Below, piece after piece: positions 1 to 4,902 of a stretch of DNA of 5,773 nucleotides (its first letter is position 1; each line of letters opens with the position of its first letter). Origin of the DNA: Oscillospiraceae bacterium (lineage in GTDB: Bacteria; Bacillota; Clostridia; Oscillospirales; Oscillospiraceae); the NCBI GenBank assembly GCA_016296235.1, contig JAEDJR010000122.1, positions 1 to 5,773 on the forward strand. The letters are read 5' to 3'. Under the pieces are notes generated by a model. The model had not been told where the DNA came from. It did no database searches and was given only the letters and a program-made list of their open reading frames with translations. A program made the translations under genes and the position numbers.

Positions 1-59
1 GCTGCGAATTCTTGCGGCAGACTCTTCCGGGTGCCACGAGCACCAACGGGGCGAGCCGT
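1..59. other. Short non-coding edge, downstream of the oxidoreductase gene
   Basis: This stretch lies past the TAG stop of the oxidoreductase gene. I see no start codon with a ribosome binding site. Positions 30-44 form a small inverted repeat (GGTGC, 5-base loop, GCACC) that would fold in the minus-strand transcript. No T-run follows it, so it is a weak terminator candidate at best. An EcoRI-type GAATTC lies at 6-11. Confidence 0.4.
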
Positions 60-1331
60 CTACCGCCAGGCGGACAGATCCACGGGAGTGCCGCCGTGGA
101 GGCGGGATTCCTCCGCCGCCAGGGCCATGAAGTGGCTCTCCATGGAGGCCTCCAGGGACGTGATGCCTTCCCGTTCCCGGCCCTCCAGATAATCCAGAAA
201 ATCCTCGATCAGAGCCTGGTCGCCGCCGGCATGGCCGGAGGCCCGGGCCTTTTCCAAATTCAGGTCGTAGACCGTCTTTTCTCCGCCGAAGGGCCAGACC
301 TCGATGACGCTGCGGCCCAGATCCGCCACCAGGGAGCCGTGGTCGCCCATGAACTTGGCATAGCGGCCGCTGTCGGCGGTGAAGGCGCACATGGTGAAGC
401 TGACGGTGAGGCCGTCGTCCATCTCCAGGTTCACCGCCTGATGATCCACCACGTTGTTGTCGCAGAAGTAGACGCAGCGGCCGTAGGGGCCGGTTTCGAG
501 GGCGGTGCGGATGGACTGCTCCGTGGGGTGCAGGGCCAGGACGTTGCAGGGCCAGCCTGTATGGCCGTGGAGCACGCCGGTGGCCGGATTGGTCATGTAG
601 ATTTTCTCCGCGTCGTAGGGGCAGTTCTCCCGGGCCCGGCAGCCGTCCAGGCAGCGCCTGGCAGCGCCCTGGGGGGCGTTGTCCGCCGTGAAGTGGCCCA
701 GAGAGCCGAAGGACGACACCCGGCGGCACCGCTGGCCCGTGAGCCAGACAATCAGATCCATGTCGTGGCAGCATTTCTGCAGGATCATGGGGCTGGTGGT
801 TTCGCTGCTTCGCCAGTTGCCCCGGACGAAGCTGTGGGCCTGGTGCCAGTAGGCCACGTTCTCGATGCCCTGGATGGCGTAGAGACGGCCCAGGACGCCG
901 CTGTCGAGAATCTCCTTGAGCTTGCGGTAGAAGGGGGTATAACGCAGGACGTGGCAGACCACGACCTTCCGGCCCGTCCGGCGGGCCGCCTCCAGCAGGG
1001 CGCGGCACTGGTCGGGATCGGGAGAGATGGGCTTTTCCAGCAGAATGTCGTAGCCCAGCTCCAGGGCCGGCAGGGCGTGGCCCACATGCTGGCGGTCCTG
1101 GGTGCAAACCAGCAGCACGTCGGCCAGTTTTCCGGCGGCCAGCATGGCCTCAGCGCTGTCAAACACCCGGTTTTCCGGCAGGCCGAACCGGGATGCGGCC
1201 TCCCGGCGTTTTTCCGGGTCAGGATCGGCCGCAGCGGTGATCTGCGCCCGGTCCGGCAGCTGTTCAATGGCTCCGGCGTAGGCGTCCAGGCCCCGGCTGC
1301 CCAGACCTGCGATGGCAACGGTGGTTTTCAC
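60..1331 (-). CDS. Gfo/Idh/MocA family NAD(P)-dependent oxidoreductase
   Basis: This 423-residue protein is predicted to be a cytosolic NAD(P)-dependent dehydrogenase acting on a sugar, inositol or similar polyol. The N-terminal Rossmann domain opens with VAIAGLGSRG (residues 5-14), giving the GxGxxG dinucleotide loop, and an Asp at 36 (AADPD) ends the second strand. EKP at 99-101 is the family hallmark lysine motif. HDMDLI at 189-194 is the HxxD-type active-site helix of the C-terminal domain. A cysteine-containing insert follows (C227, C231, C237). The GTG start at 1331 is chosen because it places the Rossmann strand at the N-terminus and has GAGGG (1339-1343) seven bases upstream, overlapping the stop of the preceding gene. 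An upstream extension in this frame runs antiparallel through that gene and is not credible. It is the second gene of a pair, 10 bases after the zinc-ribbon gene. The family call is firm, but the substrate is unknown: this superfamily is too diverse to assign it from motifs. Confidence 0.93.
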   Translation of the reverse strand: MKTTVAIAGLGSRGLDAYAGAIEQLPDRAQITAAADPDPEKRREAASRFGLPENRVFDSAEAMLAAGKLADVLLVCTQDRQHVGHALPALELGYDILLEKPISPDPDQCRALLEAARRTGRKVVVCHVLRYTPFYRKLKEILDSGVLGRLYAIQGIENVAYWHQAHSFVRGNWRSSETTSPMILQKCCHDMDLIVWLTGQRCRRVSSFGSLGHFTADNAPQGAARRCLDGCRARENCPYDAEKIYMTNPATGVLHGHTGWPCNVLALHPTEQSIRTALETGPYGRCVYFCDNNVVDHQAVNLEMDDGLTVSFTMCAFTADSGRYAKFMGDHGSLVADLGRSVIEVWPFGGEKTVYDLNLEKARASGHAGGDQALIEDFLDYLEGREREGITSLEASMESHFMALAAEESRLHGGTPVDLSAWR

Positions 1332-1341
1332 GGCCGCACCC

Positions 1342-1566
1342 TCATTCGCCGGGGGCGGGGTTGATGACCTTGCCCAGGTTCCAGGTGTAGGCGGCCCGGG
1401 AGGCGGCCTCGTGGCGCTCCTCGGGGCGGTTGTAGGTGGACACGGCGGTGTGGGCACCGCAGTCGCAGCACTGCACCGTAAAGGCCCAGCCGCCCTCCTC
1501 AAAGATCGCAGCCGCGCCGCCGCACAGCGGGCAGTCCTGCAGGCTGATGGTATCGATGGAATCCAT
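1342..1566 (-). CDS. Small zinc-ribbon protein, Lar (restriction alleviation)-like
   Basis: This 74-residue protein has two CxxC knuckles, C12-P-L-C15 followed by GG, and C33-C-D-C36 followed by GA, with a Trp at 27 between them and an AxxxWN-type ending (W62-N63). This spacing and the closing WN match the small Lar-like family, named for the Rac prophage restriction alleviation protein. Many chromosomal members of that family have no tested function. The similarity is mainly the metal-binding ribbon, so binding of one zinc is likely but the anti-restriction role is not established here. The ATG at 1566 is chosen over one further upstream because AAGGAGG (1574-1580) sits seven bases before it and because the promoter at 1595-1623 would lie inside the longer reading frame. 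It is the first gene of a pair and probably co-transcribed with the oxidoreductase 10 bases downstream. No phage genes surround it. Confidence 0.8.
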   Translation of the reverse strand: MDSIDTISLQDCPLCGGAAAIFEEGGWAFTVQCCDCGAHTAVSTYNRPEERHEAASRAAYTWNLGKVINPAPGE

Positions 1567-1573
1567 AAAGAAT

Positions 1574-1580
1574 CCTCCTT
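1574..1580 (-). promoter_or_regulatory. Ribosome binding site of the zinc-ribbon gene
   Basis: AAGGAGG on the minus strand, seven bases before the ATG at 1566. It is a near-perfect match to the anti-Shine-Dalgarno complement and decides the start in favour of the 74-residue form. Confidence 0.85.
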
Positions 1581-1594
1581 TTATCATTTGATTC

Positions 1595-1623
1595 AATGTA
1601 GCATCGCGGATGCCGGTTGTCAA
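1595..1623 (-). promoter_or_regulatory. Sigma-A type promoter for the zinc-ribbon/oxidoreductase pair
   Basis: On the minus strand a perfect -35 box TTGACA (1618-1623) is followed by a 17-base spacer and TACATT (1595-1600) as the -10 box. A TGC directly before the -10 box gives an extended -10 (TGn). Transcription should start near 1588, leaving a leader of about 22 nt with the ribosome binding site. No other minus-strand promoter is needed for the two genes downstream. Confidence 0.8.
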
Positions 1624-1628
1624 GGGAA

Positions 1629-1653
1629 TCCGCCGGGGCTAAGCTCCGGCGGA
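1629..1653 (-). terminator. GC-rich hairpin, possible terminator of the ABC-F transcript
   Basis: Eight perfect pairs (TCCGCCGG with CCGGCGGA) continue with two more G-C pairs and one G-T pair, closing on a three-base loop: an 11-bp stem. Read on the minus strand it is followed by TTCCCTT, a broken T-tract, and then by the -35 box of the next promoter. Its position at the end of the ABC-F transcription unit and before a new promoter fits an intrinsic terminator, but the weak tail lowers confidence. It could instead be another structured repeat. Confidence 0.45.
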
Positions 1654-1995
1654 ATGCAGAATGCAGAATGATAAATGCAAAATTAAGGTGTCCGCTCCGC
1701 GGACATATTTGAATTATTCTGCCGCCCGCATGATTGCCGCTATGGTGGAAGTGCCTGCACAAGGAACGGATTGCCACGTCGCTTCGCTCCTCGCAATGAC
1801 ATAGGAAGCCGGAATTCCTGCGCACCACCCAAGACGGTCTGTCGTTGCGAGGCCCCGCAGGGCCGTGGCAATCCGCATCTCCTGACCGGCAATGTGCCTG
1901 CACGGCGTGTCCTATGGAATTTCAAATCCGTCCGCGGAGCGGACACCATAATTATGCATTATGCATTTTGCATGTATCATTCTTGATTCTTGATT
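1653..1995. repeat. Long imperfect inverted repeat with nested inner repeat
   Basis: The left arm (1653-1715) and right arm (1918-1995) are imperfect inverted copies of each other. From the outside inwards each has two tandem heptamers (AATGCAG twice on the left, AATCAAG twice on the right arm's complement), then AATGATA or AATGATAC, ATGCAAAAT, an A/T-rich stretch longer on the right, GGTGTCCGC-TCC-GCGGAC and an ATTTGAA block. The GTCCGC/GCGGAC core is itself a hairpin (1689-1705 on the left, about 1930-1945 on the right). Inside the arms lie GTGCCTGCAC at 1751-1760 and again at 1894-1903, and the inner repeat pair at 1768-1876. The right arm runs into the 3' end of the ABC-F gene. No protein-coding capacity is credible. 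It resembles a non-autonomous, MITE-like or extragenic palindromic element. This region and the hairpin and promoter account for the whole 1567-1976 gap. Confidence 0.75.
1768..1876. repeat. Composite inverted repeat, copy 1 (A unit + B unit)
   Basis: Unit A (1768-1801) starts GGATTGCC, has the core GTCGCTTCGCTCC and ends CGCAATGAC. Unit B (1841-1876) is inverted, running from GTCGTTGCGAG through GGCCC-CGCA-GGGCC to GTGGCAATCC. The outer parts of A and B pair with each other, and each unit also carries its own TTGC...GCAA-type dyad. The units are separated by about 39 bases of unrelated sequence. Unit A matches unit A of copy 2 at 33 of 34 positions. Repeats of this type are common between genes in many bacteria and produce spurious peptides containing HCEERSD or LRGAKRRGNP when translated. 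Confidence 0.85.
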
Positions 1996-3752
1996 TTTTC
2001 CGCCAGCTCGTTGAGATATACCCAGCGATCCATTTTTTCCTCCAGCCGGGCCTCCAGCTGCTCTTTTTTCTCCATGGCCGCCTGCAGGGCCACGAAATCC
2101 GACCCGGCGGCGGCAATGGCGTCCTCGCAGGCGGCCAGCTCCGCCTCCAGGGCCGCGATGTCGGCGTCGATGGTCTCAAACTCCCGCTGCTCCAGATAGG
2201 AGAACTTCAGCTTCTGAGCCCGGGGCCTGGCCGGAGCCTTGGGGGCGGCGGGTTTGGGCTTCTCCGGCTCCGGCGGCTGGCGCTTCGTCAGATAGTCGCC
2301 GTAGTTGCCCGTATAGCGGGCCACCTCCCCGCCGGGACGCACCTCAAAGATCTGCGCCGCCACCCGGTCCAGGAAATACCGGTCGTGGGACACGGCGATG
2401 ACCGGGCCGGGAAAGCCCTCCAGGTAGTCCTCCAGGATGGACAGGGTGGTGATGTCCAGGTCGTTGGTGGGCTCGTCCAGGAGCAGCACGTTGGGGGCTG
2501 CCATGAGGATGCTCAGCAGGTACAGCCGCCGCCGCTCGCCGCCGGACAGCCGGCCCACGGCCATATGCTGCACCGCCGGCGGGAACAGGAACCGCTCCAG
2601 CATCTGGCTGGCGGAGAAGGTGCCCTCGTCGGTGCGCACCTCGGAGGCAATGTCGTGAATCAGCTGCCACACGGTCTGGCTGGGATCCAGCTCCCGGGCC
2701 TCCTGGGTGAAATAGCCGATTTTCACCGTGGCGCCGGTCTCAATGCGGCCGGAATCCGGGGTCAGGCGCCCGGCCATCAGGTTCAACAGGGTGGATTTCC
2801 CCGCGCCGTTGCCGCCCACCACGCCGATACGGTCGTCCCGGGTCAGGCGGTAGGAGAAGTCCCGCAGCACCTGCTTGTCCCCGAAGGCTTTGCAGACGTG
2901 CTCCAGATTGAGAATCTGCCGCCCCAGGCGGCTGGCCGCAGCCCCCATCTGCACCGTGTCGTCGTACTGGGGGGCCTCCTGGTTTTTCAGGGCCTCGTAG
3001 CGGTCGATGCGCTCCTTGCTCTTGGTGGTGCGGGCCTGGCAGCCCCGGATGATCCACTGGTACTCGTGGCGCAGGATGGTTTGGCGCTTGCGCTCGGCGG
3101 CCTCGGCCATCTCCTCCCGCTGGGCCTTCAGCTCCAGGTATTTGGAGTAGTTGGCCTCAAAATAGGACAGGGTGCCCCGGCTCAGCTCGGCGATGCGGGT
3201 GGCCACCCGCTCCAGGAAATAGCGGTCGTGGGTGACCATGATGATCGCGCCGGGGAAGGCCCGGAGCTTCTGCTCCAGCCAGGCCACCATGTCGGCGTCC
3301 AGGTGGTTGGTGGGCTCGTCGAGGATCAGCACGTCCGCCGGCTGCAGAAGGGCCGCCGCCAGGGCCACCCGCTTGCGCTGGCCGCCGGAGAGAACCCCCA
3401 CTCTGGCCGACGGGTCGTCGATGCCCAGGCGGCTGAGCATGGACACGGCCTCATAGCGGTGGATTTCCCGGTAGGCGGCGTCCTGGCTGGCAAACACCTG
3501 CTCCAGAACCGTGCGGTTCTCCTCCATGGGCGGATTCTGGGGCAGAAACACCACCTGGACGTTGGGGAACCGGGTCACGACGCCGCTGTCGGGCTGCTCC
3601 TTTCCCGCCAGACACCGCAGCAGGGTGGACTTGCCCGTACCGTTGATGCCGATGACGCCGATTTTGTCTCCCGGCTCCAGATAGACGCTTGCGTCCCGAA
3701 CCAGCTCCTTGACGCCATAGTTGATAGACAGATGTTCCGCAGATAGCAGCAT
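1977..3752 (-). CDS. ABC-F family ATPase, Uup-like (two nucleotide-binding domains)
   Basis: This is a 591-residue soluble protein with no membrane segments, consistent with an ABC-F translation factor or ribosome-associated ATPase rather than a transporter. Domain 1 has Walker A GINGTGKST (35-43), signature LSGGQ (121-125), Walker B VLILDEPTNHLD (141-152) and switch His 175. A basic, charged interdomain linker (about 185-270) includes a GCQARTTKSKERID stretch resembling the Uup linker. Domain 2 has GGNGAGKST (313-321), LSGGE (402-406), VLLLDEPTNDLD (422-433) and His 456. A Pro/Lys/Ala hinge (about 492-513) leads to a charged C-terminal coiled coil (about 515-588), as in Uup. Both catalytic glutamates are present (E146, E427). 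The ATG at 3752 is supported by AAAGGAGC (3758-3765); a longer frame upstream translates repeat DNA. The last residues (IKNQE) are encoded by the end of the long inverted repeat. Family members include ribosome-protecting antibiotic resistance factors, but Uup-like ones are usually housekeeping, so resistance cannot be claimed. Confidence 0.93.
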   Translation of the reverse strand: MLLSAEHLSINYGVKELVRDASVYLEPGDKIGVIGINGTGKSTLLRCLAGKEQPDSGVVTRFPNVQVVFLPQNPPMEENRTVLEQVFASQDAAYREIHRYEAVSMLSRLGIDDPSARVGVLSGGQRKRVALAAALLQPADVLILDEPTNHLDADMVAWLEQKLRAFPGAIIMVTHDRYFLERVATRIAELSRGTLSYFEANYSKYLELKAQREEMAEAAERKRQTILRHEYQWIIRGCQARTTKSKERIDRYEALKNQEAPQYDDTVQMGAAASRLGRQILNLEHVCKAFGDKQVLRDFSYRLTRDDRIGVVGGNGAGKSTLLNLMAGRLTPDSGRIETGATVKIGYFTQEARELDPSQTVWQLIHDIASEVRTDEGTFSASQMLERFLFPPAVQHMAVGRLSGGERRRLYLLSILMAAPNVLLLDEPTNDLDITTLSILEDYLEGFPGPVIAVSHDRYFLDRVAAQIFEVRPGGEVARYTGNYGDYLTKRQPPEPEKPKPAAPKAPARPRAQKLKFSYLEQREFETIDADIAALEAELAACEDAIAAAGSDFVALQAAMEKKEQLEARLEEKMDRWVYLNELAEKIKNQE

Positions 3753-3757
3753 AGAAA

Positions 3758-3765
3758 GCTCCTTT
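3758..3765 (-). promoter_or_regulatory. Ribosome binding site of the ABC-F gene
   Basis: AAAGGAGC on the minus strand lies five bases before the ATG at 3752. It sets the start after the repeat-derived reading-frame extension and gives the expected ABC-F N-terminus MLLSAEHLSINYG. Confidence 0.8.
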
Positions 3766-3820
3766 AAGTAGCTTAAAATGAATTGAGACGGAAGGGTCAT
3801 GGTAATCCGTTCCATCTTCC

Positions 3821-3950
3821 GGAGGATGCGGATTGCCGCGTCGCTTCGCTCCTCGCAATGACAGGGAAAGGAAGAAAGGCACGCGCAGACCATCATTTTC
3901 GGCTGTCATTGCGAGGCCCCGCAGGGGCCGTGGCAATCCGCGTCCCCTCC
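3821..3950. repeat. Composite inverted repeat, copy 2 (A unit + B unit)
   Basis: Unit A spans 3830-3863 and inverted unit B spans 3905-3942, separated by about 41 bases unrelated to the spacer of copy 1. Pairing extends outward through GGAGGATGCGG on the left and CCGCGTCCCCTCC on the right. Unit B has a perfect six-pair hairpin, GGCCCC-GCA-GGGGCC, inside an ATTGC...GCAAT stem. The order and orientation of A and B match copy 1 at 1768-1876, so the two copies are direct repeats about 2.06 kb apart that flank the ABC-F gene. Confidence 0.85.
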
Positions 3951-3989
3951 TGCTGAGAAAACGGCACGAGGGATCTGTTTTCCAATGCT

Positions 3990-4018
3990 ATTATACCGTC
4001 TTTCGCCGCCGGAAACAA
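3990..4018 (-). promoter_or_regulatory. Sigma-A type promoter for the ABC-F gene
   Basis: On the minus strand a perfect -10 box TATAAT (3990-3995) lies 17 bases after TTGTTT (4013-4018), a weaker -35 match at 3 of 6. It points towards the ABC-F gene and would give the long leader described. I see no clearly better promoter between it and the gene. Confidence 0.7.
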
Positions 4019-4024
4019 GTTGTT
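4014..4024. promoter_or_regulatory. 11-bp dyad between the divergent promoters
   Basis: AACAA-G-TTGTT is a perfect dyad lying across both -35 boxes. It could be a small operator seen by a regulator of both directions. It may also simply result from two TTGTT-like -35 boxes placed back to back. Confidence 0.3.
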
Positions 4025-4051
4025 GATTTCCCAAGGGCGGAATGGTACACT
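4023..4051 (+). promoter_or_regulatory. Sigma-A type promoter for dapF-gluQRS
   Basis: TTGATT (4023-4028) is the -35 box and TACACT (4046-4051) the -10 box, each matching 4 of 6 consensus positions, with a 17-base spacer and a TGG directly before the -10 box (extended -10). Transcription should start near 4058, leaving about 20 nt before the dapF ATG. A TAAAAT at 4057-4062 is an alternative -10 but has no -35 partner. Confidence 0.65.
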
Positions 4052-4077
4052 TACGGTAAAATAAGGAGTGATGTCTC

Positions 4078-4902
4078 ATGCATTTTTATAAGTATCACGG
4101 CCTGGGCAACGACTTTATCCTGACCCCCGACCTGGACGGCGCCCTGGACGCCTCCCCGGAACGGGCCGCCCGGCTTTGCAGCCGCCACACCGGCATTGGC
4201 GCCGACGGCTGGCTCCTGGTGCGCCGGTCGGAAACCTGCGACGTGGCCATGTTTTTGTACAATTCCGACGGCTCCGTGGCGGAGATGTGCGGCAACGGCC
4301 TGCGGTGCTTCGCCAAATTCGTCTATGACCACCAGATTGTGACCAAAGAGGACTTCACCGTGGAGACCCTGGCGGGGGTTATGCACGTCCATGTGACAGC
4401 GCAGGACGGACAGGCCCTGCAGATCACCGCCAACCTGGGCCGGGCCTCCCTGGAGCGCGCCGCCGTGCCCATGGTGGGCCAGGGCGTCTGCGACCGGGAG
4501 ACCGTCCGGGTGCTGGACCGGGAGCTCACCATCTCCGCCTGCCGCATGGGGGTGCCCCATGTGGTGGTGTTCGGTCGGGACTTCACCGACGCCGACGTGC
4601 TGAAATACGGCCCCGTTCTGGAAACCAGCCCCCTGTTTCCGGAAAAGGCCAATATCAACTTCGCCAACCTCCTGGACGGGCATACCGTGGAGGTGCGCAC
4701 CTGGGAGCGGGGCTGCGGCCGGACCCTGGCCTGCGGCACGGGCTCTTGTGCCACGGCGGTGCTGTGCCGCGAGGCGGGCTTCACCGGCGAGCAGGTTGAA
4801 ATTCGCCTGCAGGAGGGCAGCCTGCACATCCGGCTCACCCCGGAGGGCGTGGTCATGACCGGCCCGGCGGCCCTGGCCTTTGAGGGAGACACCGCCCTGT
4901 GA
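4078..4902 (+). CDS. dapF: Diaminopimelate epimerase DapF
   Basis: DapF converts LL-diaminopimelate to the meso form in the cytosol, without a cofactor, supplying lysine synthesis and peptidoglycan cross-linking. At 274 residues it has the usual family length. The N-terminal half has KYHGLGNDF (5-13) and the catalytic Cys of the MCGNG motif (C71). The C-terminal half has ANINF (191-195), the substrate-binding ERG (E210, R211) and the second catalytic Cys in ACGTGSC (C219). Both Cys thiols of the two-base racemisation mechanism are therefore present and the enzyme should be active. The ATG at 4078 has AAGGAG (4063-4068) nine bases upstream, and the protein begins exactly at the conserved F-x-K-Y-H-G-L-G-N-D-F region. 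It is the first gene of an apparent operon, its TGA overlapping the GTG of gluQRS. No other lysine-pathway gene is next to it in this window. Confidence 0.97.
   Translation: MHFYKYHGLGNDFILTPDLDGALDASPERAARLCSRHTGIGADGWLLVRRSETCDVAMFLYNSDGSVAEMCGNGLRCFAKFVYDHQIVTKEDFTVETLAGVMHVHVTAQDGQALQITANLGRASLERAAVPMVGQGVCDRETVRVLDRELTISACRMGVPHVVVFGRDFTDADVLKYGPVLETSPLFPEKANINFANLLDGHTVEVRTWERGCGRTLACGTGSCATAVLCREAGFTGEQVEIRLQEGSLHIRLTPEGVVMTGPAALAFEGDTAL

Larger units (their letters stand above)
3753..3983 (-). other. Long predicted 5' leader of the ABC-F gene
   Basis: From the predicted start point near 3983 to the ATG at 3752 there are about 230 nt. They contain the composite repeat copy 2 as a large stem-loop and, next to the ribosome binding site, an A/T-rich hairpin (TTTAAG, 3-base loop, CTTAAA at 3763-3777) whose 3' arm overlaps the first bases of AAAGGAG. 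I found no upstream peptide with a convincing ribosome binding site. An in-frame ATG 16 codons upstream (MTLPSQF...) lacks a good one. Confidence 0.45.

Noticed and set aside
12..1364. 450-residue plus-strand open frame
   Set aside because: It runs opposite the oxidoreductase gene, has no domain motifs or ribosome binding site, and its composition (Gly/Ala/Val/His/Gln-rich) is what the antisense of a GC-rich gene gives.
1332..1502. N-terminal extension of the oxidoreductase to 480 residues
   Set aside because: It overlaps the zinc-ribbon gene in another frame, is Arg/Pro/Thr-rich and precedes the Rossmann strand that should start the protein. The GTG at 1331 has its own ribosome binding site.
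1499..1986. Small open frames across the repeat region containing LRGAKRRGNP or HCEERSD peptides
   Set aside because: These peptides are well-known spurious translations of this repeat type and lack ribosome binding sites.
1653..1995. Full insertion sequence
   Set aside because: There are inverted arms but no transposase-length reading frame between them and no clear target-site duplication seen by eye.
1845..3746. 633-residue plus-strand open frame
   Set aside because: It is antisense to the ABC-F gene, which carries every family motif. This frame starts inside a repeat and shows no recognisable domain.
3753..3896. N-terminal extension of the ABC-F protein to 639 residues
   Set aside because: The added residues include HCEERSDAAIR, the translation of the intergenic repeat, and a good ribosome binding site precedes the ATG at 3752.
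1768..3942. CRISPR array
   Set aside because: There are only two pairs of units, in inverted orientation and kilobases apart, with no regularly spaced direct repeats.
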